Below, piece by piece: positions 1 to 6,481 of a stretch of DNA of 12,485 nt (its first letter is position 1; each line of letters begins with the position of its first letter). Below the pieces are notes generated by a model that searched no databases, was not told the origin of the DNA, and saw only the letters and a list, made by a program, of their open reading frames with translations. The DNA comes from Bacteroidales bacterium (GTDB taxonomy: Bacteria; Bacteroidota; Bacteroidia; Bacteroidales; UBA4417), in NCBI GenBank assembly GCA_025350385.1, contig JANXXZ010000311.1:1-12485 (forward strand), written 5' to 3'. A program made the translations under genes and the position numbers.

Positions 1-2
1 TG

Positions 3-755
3 GAACCTCACCGCCACGAAGAAGAGGAACTATTGATCATCACCCACGGCCACCCGTTTCATTTTGTTGATTATACAAGGGAGGAACTTCAGGCGCCGGT
101 AATAGTTTTTGTAGCGCAAGGAAAGGTTCACAGCTTTCTCCCCGATGCCGATACCCGTGGATGGGTGATCAGGTATAAAAATGAATTGGTGCCTGAAAGC
201 AGGTTTAATTTTTACTCCAATTTTACCGATAAGATAAACTATCCCTTAAGTGCTGATTATTGCAGCACCACCCTGAATTCGCTTTGCGAAATGATGTTGA
301 AAGAATACCTGCAAACTCCTCCCAATTACCAGATCACCAAACATCTGCTGAACGCATTACTTTCAAAACTGGAAGCCGAGAGTAAGCAGGATTACCTGGT
401 TCCCCAGGTTTCAAGACATTCGCACGTCATTACCTTTAACAATTTCCTCAAAATCCTGGAATATAATTATAAACGTCCGGAAGGGGCTGATTTTTATGCC
501 GATAAGCTGAACATGGGGACCCGGAATCTTAACCTGATCAGCCAGTCCGTTTTCGGTAAAAGCATTACCGAGATTATTGAAACCCGTAAACTCATTGAAG
601 CGCGCAACCTGCTGCTGAATACTGATAAATCCGTTTCCGAAATCGGTTATGAGCTTGGATATAACGAAAAGTCTTATTTCTCCAGGGTCTTCCGTAAAAA
701 GACCGGGGCCACTCCAACCGAGTTCCGCGATCAGATGCAGCTGGTTATTTCCTGA
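3..755 (+). CDS. AraC-family transcriptional regulator (5' end outside window)
   Basis: This is a DNA-binding regulator of the AraC/XylS family. The frame is open from base 3, and the first residues (EPHRHEEEELLIITHG) are typical of the cupin-like sensor domain of this family, so the true start lies upstream and a TTG at 33 is not the real start. About 250 residues are visible. The C-terminal hundred residues (roughly bases 430-740) hold the two helix-turn-helix units: the first around ADKLNMGTRNLNLISQSVFG, the second SVSEIGYELGYNEKSYFSRV followed by FRKKTGATPTEFR, the classical AraC signature. Such proteins usually sense a small molecule with the N-terminal domain and activate nearby genes. 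The YceI and dioxygenase genes follow on the same strand after a 201-base gap, which makes them plausible targets, but no operator is visible. Family assignment is firm; ligand and targets are unknown. Confidence 0.93.
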   Translation, partial: EPHRHEEEELLIITHGHPFHFVDYTREELQAPVIVFVAQGKVHSFLPDADTRGWVIRYKNELVPESRFNFYSNFTDKINYPLSADYCSTTLNSLCEMMLKEYLQTPPNYQITKHLLNALLSKLEAESKQDYLVPQVSRHSHVITFNNFLKILEYNYKRPEGADFYADKLNMGTRNLNLISQSVFGKSITEIIETRKLIEARNLLLNTDKSVSEIGYELGYNEKSYFSRVFRKKTGATPTEFRDQMQLVIS

Positions 756-956
756 TTGTACCACACATCTTCCTGATAGTGTAACCATCGTCCTCCCGGA
801 TGCATGTAATTTTGTGCTGTGATTGAGAGCAAGATAAATTTCCACTGCTTAGATTTCACCGGGCAACCGGAAAACAAACCAGGAGCTTGCTTTACGAAAC
901 ATAGATTCCAATACAAGATAATCTAATACAGTTTTAACCAATTAAATCAATCAGAA

Positions 957-1502
957 ATGTCAACAAAAACAAAATGGGTCATTGACCCTTCCCATTCAGA
1001 AATTGCCTTTAAAGTAAAACACCTTATGATTTCCAATGTTAAAGGCGTTTTCAGCGAGTTTAATGCTGAAGTTCTTACCGAGGGGGATGATTTTTCAACT
1101 GCCGAGATATCGTTCAGCATGAACCCGGCTTCAATCAATACCGGTACAGCCGACCGTGACAATCACCTGAAAAGTGCCGATTTCTTTGATGCCGAAAACT
1201 TCAATGCAATCACATTCAATGCACATTCGCTCATTAAAGGAAAGAGCAATGATGAGTTTACCCTTAATGGCAATCTTACTATAAAGGGCATCGCAAAACC
1301 GGTAAGCCTGGCGGTTGAATTTGGCGGCGCCCAGGCTGATCCATGGGGAAATGAAAAAGCAGGTTTTACTATCGAAGGGAAAATCAACCGTAAAGATTGG
1401 GGACTAAACTGGAACGCAGCGCTTGAAACCGGCGGAGTATTGGTAGGCGAAGAGGTAAAAATCAGCTGCGAAATTGAACTGTTAAAAGTGAAAGCAGAAT
1501 AA
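957..1502 (+). CDS. YceI family protein (cytoplasmic form)
   Basis: A 181-residue protein of the YceI family, lipocalin-like beta-barrels that bind isoprenoid or other amphiphilic ligands. The family pattern is clear: WVIDPSHSEIAFKVKHLMIS at the N-terminus, a GVFSEF turn, the NTGTADRDNHLKSADFFDAE segment in the middle, then LTIKGIAKPVSL and a C-terminal RKDWGLNWN stretch. E. coli YceI is periplasmic, but this protein has no signal peptide and should stay in the cytoplasm, as many Bacteroidota homologues appear to. The ATG is preceded by an A/T-rich leader without a Shine-Dalgarno sequence. It lies between an AraC regulator and an extradiol dioxygenase with only 34 bases to the latter, so the two are probably co-transcribed. 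The ligand cannot be read from the sequence; a role in handling a lipophilic or aromatic compound is inference. Confidence 0.93.
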   Translation: MSTKTKWVIDPSHSEIAFKVKHLMISNVKGVFSEFNAEVLTEGDDFSTAEISFSMNPASINTGTADRDNHLKSADFFDAENFNAITFNAHSLIKGKSNDEFTLNGNLTIKGIAKPVSLAVEFGGAQADPWGNEKAGFTIEGKINRKDWGLNWNAALETGGVLVGEEVKISCEIELLKVKAE

Positions 1503-1536
1503 TCCGTACACAATTTCTCTAAGATTCTCTGCGGTT

Positions 1537-2418
1537 ATGGACCGGATGAAATTTCTGAAATCGTTAGCACTTATACCTTTAGCTGGATTTACCATGAACC
1601 TGAATAAACTTGATATACTGGCCGGACCGATGGAAGACTCAGAACGTATGCCTGCGTTTTTCTTCGGTCATGGCAGTCCGATGAATGCCATTGAACTCAA
1701 TGAATTCAGCTCCCAATGGCAGCTGATAGGGAAATCGTTACCCCGACCCAAGGCCATTCTGTGTATTTCGGCACATTGGGAAACAAAAGGGACCCTGGTA
1801 ACAGCCATGGAAAAACCCAGGACCATTCACGATTTCGGGGGATTTCCGCAGGCACTCTTTGATGTACAATACCCGGCTCCCGGGAGCCCTGGACTTGCTA
1901 AAAGCAGTAAAGCAATTGTAAACAGCACTGAAGTTGGTCTTGATACTTCATGGGGCCTCGACCACGGTGCCTGGAGTGTGATCAAACACCTCTATCCTGA
2001 TGCCGACATTCCGGTAATCCAGATGAGCCTGGATTACTCCCGGTCGCCACAATATCACTATGACCTGGGAAAACAACTGGCGTCCCTGCGTACCAGGGGC
2101 ATCCTTGTTATCGGGAGCGGGAATATGGTGCATAACCTTCGCGCCGTCGACTGGAACAATCATGATCATGGATTTGACTGGGCAATTGAAGCGAATGAGA
2201 CCTTTAAGAAGCTCATCCGTGAGAACCTGCACAAGGAACTTATCAATTTCAGTAATCTCGGGCGTTCAGCCGAACTATCTATACCTACTCCTGAACACTT
2301 TTTACCTTTACTCTACACGTTGGCGCTGAAGGAAGAGGATGAGAATATCTCCTTCTTCAATGATAAAACCATCATGGGATCCTTATCGATGACTTCGGTA
2401 AAAATAGATAGGGAATAA
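1537..2418 (+). CDS. ygiD: 4,5-DOPA dioxygenase extradiol-like protein (LigB superfamily)
   Basis: A 293-residue member of the LigB-type class III extradiol ring-cleavage dioxygenases, closest in motifs to E. coli YgiD and plant DODA, which open catechol rings such as L-DOPA with a bound divalent metal. Visible motifs are FGHGSPMN (residues 43-50), SAHWE (78-82), DFGGFP (99-104), LDHGAW (141-146), IGSGNMVHNL (192-201) and TPEHFLPLLYTLA from 251. H45 and H80 are likely metal ligands, with H199 and H254 as further candidates; H143 lies in the conserved DHG motif. The first 30 residues extend beyond the YgiD core and carry a short hydrophobic stretch (FLKSLALIPLAGF) without a twin arginine, possibly a decayed export signal. 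A second ATG at 1546 (MKFLKSLAL) is possible. It probably forms a unit with the YceI gene 34 bases upstream. The true substrate may be another catechol. Confidence 0.9.
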   Translation: MDRMKFLKSLALIPLAGFTMNLNKLDILAGPMEDSERMPAFFFGHGSPMNAIELNEFSSQWQLIGKSLPRPKAILCISAHWETKGTLVTAMEKPRTIHDFGGFPQALFDVQYPAPGSPGLAKSSKAIVNSTEVGLDTSWGLDHGAWSVIKHLYPDADIPVIQMSLDYSRSPQYHYDLGKQLASLRTRGILVIGSGNMVHNLRAVDWNNHDHGFDWAIEANETFKKLIRENLHKELINFSNLGRSAELSIPTPEHFLPLLYTLALKEEDENISFFNDKTIMGSLSMTSVKIDRE

Positions 2419-2480
2419 ATACAATTCAATGAATTACGAATTTCGATAAACAAATATCGGATGATGAAGTTGGATGTCGC
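2419..2480. other. Convergent intergenic spacer with weak hairpins
   Basis: These 62 bases separate two convergent genes, so a bidirectional terminator would be expected here. Two weak inverted repeats are visible: AATTC-AAT-GAATT near 2423-2435, and CGATA (2444-2448) pairing with TATCG (2455-2459) around a 6-base loop. Neither is GC-rich and neither is followed by a clear T-run on either strand. A termination role is possible from the layout but poorly supported by the sequence. Confidence 0.3.
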
Positions 2481-3152
2481 TCAGGTTCTCCCGGCCAGGG
2501 CGACTATATCCTTTACTTCCAATACCTTTTTTTCGTAACCGAGATTCACCGTGTTGATCATTGCCAGTCCAACTTCCTTCAGGGTGCAGCTAATATTGGG
2601 AAAGCACAGGTGAAGGAAGGGATACATCCATCCCAGGATTTTATAACTTTTGAGAATATTTTTCTGACCTTTTGTAGGCTTCATGAGGCCGGGCCGAAAT
2701 GCAAATACCTGCCTGAAGCGCAGGCTCATTAAATCGTTTTCCGTTTTGCCTTTTACCCTGGCCCACATGAGCCGGCCCTTTTCACTGCTGTCAGTGCCAC
2801 TGCCGGAAATATAACAGAAAGTCATTTCAGGATTCAGTTTGCTAAGGGGATGAGCAACATTCAGTGTTAAGGTATAAGTCAATTTATAGTATTCCGGTTC
2901 TTTCATCCCGACCGACGAGACTCCCAGGCAAAAGAAACAGGCATTAAAACCTGAGAGCTGCGCTTCAATGGCTGAGATATCAAAAAAATCCCTATGAATG
3001 ATCTCGGATAGTTTCGGGTGGGTTACACCGCAAGGATGGCGGTTAATGACCAGGACTGATTCAACCATTGGATGTTGCAGACATTCATGCAAAACTCCTT
3101 CGCCAACCATCCCGGTGGAGCCGGTAACGATGGCTCTTATTTTACCATTCAT
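2481..3152 (-). CDS. NAD(P)-binding Rossmann-fold epimerase/oxidoreductase-like protein
   Basis: A 223-residue protein of the extended/atypical short-chain dehydrogenase type (NAD-dependent epimerase-like, resembling the HTATIP2/TIP30 group). The nucleotide-binding motif TGSTGMVGEG spans residues 10-19, directly after the first beta strand (IRAIV). A second segment, CFFCLGVSS (72-80), matches the strand lining the cofactor pocket. YISGSGTD (114-121) supplies the usual active-site serine (S116). Where a canonical enzyme has YxxxK, this one reads WARVK (W130 to K134): the lysine is kept and the tyrosine is replaced by tryptophan. FRPGLMKP (around 152-159) follows as in related proteins. Without the tyrosine it may not be a classical dehydrogenase; it could bind cofactor for another purpose. 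It is convergent with the dioxygenase gene and divergent from the envelope cluster, so its job is not evident from neighbours. No signal peptide is seen. Confidence 0.85.
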   Translation of the reverse strand: MNGKIRAIVTGSTGMVGEGVLHECLQHPMVESVLVINRHPCGVTHPKLSEIIHRDFFDISAIEAQLSGFNACFFCLGVSSVGMKEPEYYKLTYTLTLNVAHPLSKLNPEMTFCYISGSGTDSSEKGRLMWARVKGKTENDLMSLRFRQVFAFRPGLMKPTKGQKNILKSYKILGWMYPFLHLCFPNISCTLKEVGLAMINTVNLGYEKKVLEVKDIVALAGRT

Positions 3153-3353
3153 AGTCTATTGTATTTTATGTTTTCAGGTGGTCCTATCCCTGGATAATAC
3201 TGTCACACTCATTCACTTTCCCTTCTATTATAACCGCTATTTTCATTTTTTGTTTCAGCAGTCAGGCGCTCTTCCTTTTATTTGCTTACCATATCCTATT
3301 GGAATTAATTTACTTTTTATATCTAATCCAGTGCTTACAATGCTTCCCTGATC

Positions 3354-3477
3354 TTATTTTAAGAAGGTTAATCAGGTTGTGCATACCGGTTTAAGAAAAA
3401 GGTATAAAATACATGCATGTTTTTTCAATCAAACCGGCACTTATAATAGAATAACCTGATCAACCCATTATTTGAAG
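3354..3477. repeat. 100-bp interrupted palindrome flanked by a near-perfect 10-bp direct repeat (candidate MITE-like element)
   Basis: The outer arms GGTTAATCAGGTT (3366-3378) and AACCTGATCAACC (3453-3465) are reverse complements at 12 of 13 positions. Their midpoint, 3415.5, is exactly the midpoint of the perfect palindrome ACATGCATGT (3411-3420), which sits between A-rich and T-rich flanks. A third pair, CCGGTTT (3386-3392) and AAACCGG (3431-3437), is offset by 8 bases, implying an internal bulge. Two bases outside each arm lies a direct repeat, TTATTTTAAG (3354-3363) and TTATTTGAAG (3468-3477), matching at 9 of 10 positions. This layout fits a small non-autonomous insertion with a target-site duplication. 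A large regulatory hairpin is the alternative. It lies between divergent genes, so it is unlikely to be a terminator. Confidence 0.5.
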
Positions 3478-3601
3478 GCTAATTAAGTTCCTTTTCACTT
3501 CAATTATTTATTTGTTTGGGAAAAAGTTTGGTTCAACGTACATAATATCCATTATTGACGTAATTTAGAATTCGCGTTTGTTGAAATACTATTTTGAAAG
3601 A

Positions 3602-3623
3602 TACCGGAATATTACCGGAATAG
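3602..3623. repeat. Tandem 11-bp repeat TACCGGAATA(T/G)
   Basis: TACCGGAATAT (3602-3612) is followed directly by TACCGGAATAG (3613-3623), identical at 10 of 11 positions. The period is close to one helical turn. The pair lies about 137 bases upstream of the first envelope gene. The junction CCGGAATATTACCGG is also nearly palindromic. A two-site regulator binding region is a possible reading; chance in this A/T-rich region is not excluded. Confidence 0.35.
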
Positions 3624-3759
3624 CTTGTTAAAAACTTGTTTGCCAAAATATCTCTTAGTTCCTGAATTAAAAATCCCATAAAACAGGGATAACAGAGCTT
3701 ATAGTCCTGATTAATTTTACAGCGATTTTTTTGTTCTCTATATAAACAAAATAAACCAA

Positions 3760-5055
3760 ATGACTATGACCTCATCCCTTAAACTATTTTTAGTACTTGT
3801 AATTACCGGGCTGTCATTCAATTCGCAGGCCCAGCTTAATATCGGCAGCAGGATTGAAAACAAAGTAACCAATCTTGTCGATAATCATATTGACCAGGGA
3901 ATTGACAAAGGACTTGACGGAGTTGAAAATGGGGTAAAGAAAGATAACAATAATTCACAATCGCAGCCGCAGGAAGAACAGGACAAAAAACAGCCGAATG
4001 TTGGGGAAACAATTGGTCAGGACGTTAAACCAGGCGGTCAGCAAGAGAAGCCTTCAATGCAAACCTATTCCAAATACGACTTTATTCCTGGTGAAAAGGT
4101 GCTTTTCTTCGATGATCTCAGCGAAACTTCAGTGGGTGATTTCCCTGCAAACTGGAATACCAACGCTTCAGGCGAAGTAGTAACCAATAATCTATACCCT
4201 GGTAAATGGTTCAGGATGACCGGTTCCGGTTGTGTATCCCTGGATGAGGGAATGAAACTCCCTGATAATTATACTATTGAGTATGATGTAATCTCCAATC
4301 CGGTTGAAGAAGGAAATACAGCCCATGAATTTGGTTTTTACCTGTACAGTGCTGAAAACCCAAAGGACCTGAGCGAAGGGGGGGCTGTTCCGGGGCTGAA
4401 AGGCGGCATTAAAATGAGTTTTGGTTACCGTGGAACCTATAGTGCTTATAATGAAGAAGGGTACACAATCGATGGAGTGAAAGATGATGCAACCATGGAA
4501 CCGGGTAAGAAGTACCGCCTATCATTCTGGGTTCAAAAAACAAGGTTAAGGGTTTACCTGGATCAGGTGAAGATTTTTGATTTGCCTAAGGTTTTCAAAC
4601 CAGGGTTCCAGGCTAATATGATGCGTTTTGAATTATGGGAATCAACCAACCCGATGATTACTAATTTCAGGATAGCCGCAGGCCTGCCTGATATGCGCAA
4701 TAAACTTTTAACCGAAGGCAAACTGGTTAGTTACGGAATCTATTTCGATGTAAACAAGGATGTGGTAAAACCTGAATCCTATGGCACCCTTAAAGGGATA
4801 ACCGATGTGCTTAAGGAGAATCCGACAGTCAGGGTAAAGATTGTCGGCCATACTGACAGCGATGGCTCTGATGCTGCTAACCTTGATTTATCAAAACGGC
4901 GCGGAGCCTCAGTTAAAAATGAAATGGTCAAGAGTTTTGGTATTGATGCTTCGCGCCTCGAATCGGATGGTATGGGTGAAAGCAAACCGGTGGCGCCCAA
5001 TGACACTCCTTCGAATAAAGCGATGAATCGCAGAGTTGAGTTTATCAAATTTTAG
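3760..5055 (+). CDS. Exported OmpA-family protein with jelly-roll-like middle domain (paralogue 1)
   Basis: A 431-residue envelope protein. Residues 1-24 are a signal peptide with cleavage after SQA, leaving Gln25 first. Residues 31-60 form a short charged segment containing IDQGIDKGLDGVE, followed by a Q/K/N-rich linker to about 103. Residues 105-305 look beta-rich and jelly-roll-like (concanavalin/LamG type: FFDDLSETSVGDFPANW, later RLSFWVQKTRLRVYL). The last ~115 residues are an OmpA-like peptidoglycan-binding domain: GIYFDV, GHTDSDG (363-369), NLDLSKRR (374-381), NRRVEFIKF. D366 and R381 have the spacing of the diaminopimelate-binding pair D271/R286 of Acinetobacter OmpA. The protein would tether to peptidoglycan and present the middle domain in the periplasm or at the outer membrane. 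No OmpA transmembrane barrel is visible. An ATG at 3766 is an alternative start. It is followed after 97 bases by a paralogue. Confidence 0.88.
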   Translation: MTMTSSLKLFLVLVITGLSFNSQAQLNIGSRIENKVTNLVDNHIDQGIDKGLDGVENGVKKDNNNSQSQPQEEQDKKQPNVGETIGQDVKPGGQQEKPSMQTYSKYDFIPGEKVLFFDDLSETSVGDFPANWNTNASGEVVTNNLYPGKWFRMTGSGCVSLDEGMKLPDNYTIEYDVISNPVEEGNTAHEFGFYLYSAENPKDLSEGGAVPGLKGGIKMSFGYRGTYSAYNEEGYTIDGVKDDATMEPGKKYRLSFWVQKTRLRVYLDQVKIFDLPKVFKPGFQANMMRFELWESTNPMITNFRIAAGLPDMRNKLLTEGKLVSYGIYFDVNKDVVKPESYGTLKGITDVLKENPTVRVKIVGHTDSDGSDAANLDLSKRRGASVKNEMVKSFGIDASRLESDGMGESKPVAPNDTPSNKAMNRRVEFIKF

Positions 5056-5152
5056 ACAGGGAAGAGTTTGTAAGCGATAACCGGTAAACCGGATAACACA
5101 AAATTCTCATAACAGGTATTTAACTAAATATTAACCTCAATAAACCATTCGT

Positions 5153-6445
5153 ATGAAAAAACTTTTAAAATTCATTTTCGTACTTCTCCTTTCCTGCCTG
5201 ATGATTAATGTATCAGCGCAGATCTTTAACGTCCCGAAGCGCATCGAGAATAAAACGATCAACCGGGTCAACAAGAATATTGACCAGGGGATTGATAAAG
5301 GACTTGATGGTGTGGAAAAAGGGATCAAAGGGGATGGAAAGAAAAATGACAAGACCCAGGATCAAAAGAAACAGGATCCTAAACAGACGGATCCTAAAAA
5401 GACAGGCAATGAAAAACCACTGGCCGGCAACCAGGATCAACCTTCCCTGCAAGCCTCTTCAAAGTATGATTTTGTTCCCGGCGACAAGGTTATCTTATAT
5501 GAAGATTTCAGCCAGGATGCCCTGGGCGACTTTCCTGCTTTATGGACTACAGATGTGGCCGGGGAAGTTAATACACTTAATGTCGCTCCCGGGAATTGGT
5601 TCAACCTGAACAGCACGGAAGGAACCTACTGGTTCATGAAAGATATTGATTTTCCTCAGAATTTTATCCTTGAAATGGATATAGTCCCAAAAGAAAAGGG
5701 AGGACGTATTGCTGCTGTTCTGACTATTTTCGGAGAAAGCAAGCACAGCGAAATGGATAAAGAAGGTCATCCGGGCAACTGTGGTATTCAAATTAATATG
5801 GAAAAGGAAAGCTGGTTTACATCCGGCTATAAGAAAGGAGAAGCCACAAAACTTGAAGGGTCCTCACGGGTCAATCCTGTGGAAGCAGGGAAAGTAAACC
5901 ATGTGATAGTATGGGTGCAAAACCGCAGAGTCCGTATTTATCATAAAGGAGCAAAAGTGATCGATATCCCTACCAATATTTATGAGGGAAGTAAATTCAG
6001 CCGATTGTGTTTCAAGTTATATCGAGGCGCTTCATGCGGTTCCTATATATCGAATGTTAAGATTACTAATGCGGCTCCTGATATGCGCAGTAAGCTTCTC
6101 ACCGAAGGTAAACTGGTTAGCTACGGTATTTATTTCGATGTAAATAAGGATGTTGTAAAAGCTGAATCCTACGGCACCCTGAAAGGAATTGCCGATGTAT
6201 TGACTGCAAATCCTGAGGTTCGGGTAAAAATTGTAGGCCATACCGATAGCGATGGAGCCGATGCAGCCAATCTTGACCTTTCAAAACGCCGCGGAGCTTC
6301 TGTTAAAAATGAACTGGTTAAGACCTTTGGCATTGACGCTTCCCGGCTCGAATCGGACGGCATGGGTGAAAGCAAACCGGTAGCTCCTAACGATACTCCT
6401 GCCAATAAGGCAATGAACAGGAGGGTGGAGTTTATAAAAATGTAA
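5153..6445 (+). CDS. Exported OmpA-family protein with jelly-roll-like middle domain (paralogue 2)
   Basis: A 430-residue tandem paralogue of the preceding gene with the same layout. A signal peptide ends VSA before Gln23. The charged segment RIENKTINRVNKNIDQGIDK is at 30-49, a K/D/Q-rich linker runs to about 103, a beta-rich middle domain spans 104-305, and an OmpA peptidoglycan-binding domain fills the last 116 residues, with D365 and R380 as the likely diaminopimelate contacts. By eye the OmpA domains differ at only 10 of 116 residues, whereas the middle domains are strongly divergent. This copy has several cysteines there (GNCGIQ, LCFKLYRGASCGSY); the other copy has one. LLSC at residues 12-15 weakly resembles a lipobox, so a lipoprotein is conceivable, but the AQ site and the paralogue favour signal peptidase I. 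It probably shares a transcript with its neighbours. Confidence 0.88.
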   Translation: MKKLLKFIFVLLLSCLMINVSAQIFNVPKRIENKTINRVNKNIDQGIDKGLDGVEKGIKGDGKKNDKTQDQKKQDPKQTDPKKTGNEKPLAGNQDQPSLQASSKYDFVPGDKVILYEDFSQDALGDFPALWTTDVAGEVNTLNVAPGNWFNLNSTEGTYWFMKDIDFPQNFILEMDIVPKEKGGRIAAVLTIFGESKHSEMDKEGHPGNCGIQINMEKESWFTSGYKKGEATKLEGSSRVNPVEAGKVNHVIVWVQNRRVRIYHKGAKVIDIPTNIYEGSKFSRLCFKLYRGASCGSYISNVKITNAAPDMRSKLLTEGKLVSYGIYFDVNKDVVKAESYGTLKGIADVLTANPEVRVKIVGHTDSDGADAANLDLSKRRGASVKNELVKTFGIDASRLESDGMGESKPVAPNDTPANKAMNRRVEFIKM

Positions 6446-6481
6446 GGCATTTAAAATATGGGATTTATAATCTTTTTTTCT

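Larger units (their letters stand above)
3153..3759. other. Long divergent intergenic region without a supported gene
   Basis: A 607-base A/T-rich stretch between a minus-strand gene and the plus-strand envelope cluster; promoters for both directions must lie here. Open frames crossing it are low-complexity or spill over from the minus-strand gene, and none resembles a protein. It contains a 100-bp interrupted palindrome with flanking direct repeats (3354-3477) and a tandem 11-bp repeat (3602-3623), both listed separately. I searched for the Bacteroidota promoter pattern (TTG near -33, TAnnTTTG near -7). Only near-matches appear, for example TAATTTTA at 3712-3719, with no convincing -33 partner, so no promoter is called. 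Confidence 0.7.

Noticed and set aside
531..540. AACCTGATCA inside the AraC gene, identical to part of the right arm of the intergenic palindrome
   Set aside because: It encodes conserved residues of the regulator (N-L-I), and a 10-base match in 12 kb is not enough to suggest a second element or operator.
2998..3351. Plus-strand open frame of 117 codons over the start of the Rossmann-fold gene and into the intergenic region
   Set aside because: It is antisense to a well-supported gene in its first half, and its tail is low-complexity A/T-derived sequence with no recognisable domain.
3414..3455. Tiny 13-codon open frame within the palindrome (possible leader peptide)
   Set aside because: It has no ribosome-binding context, no regulatory codon run, and is too short to distinguish from chance.
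3712..3719. TAATTTTA as a Bacteroidota -7 promoter element for the envelope cluster
   Set aside because: It lacks the final G of TAnnTTTG, and there is no TTG element at the expected upstream distance.
4779..5048. Minus-strand open frame inside the first OmpA gene, with a similar one at 6169-6450 in the second
   Set aside because: The resemblance of the two antisense frames follows from the conserved sense-strand OmpA domain; neither has independent coding evidence.
5072..5094. CCGGTAAACCGG hairpin between the two OmpA paralogues as a terminator
   Set aside because: The stem is only four base pairs and no T-run follows; the genes are more likely co-transcribed.
6458..6481. Upstream in-frame start for the helical protein
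   Set aside because: It would place MGFIIFFS ahead of the lysines that begin a normal signal peptide; the ATG at 6482 is more credible.
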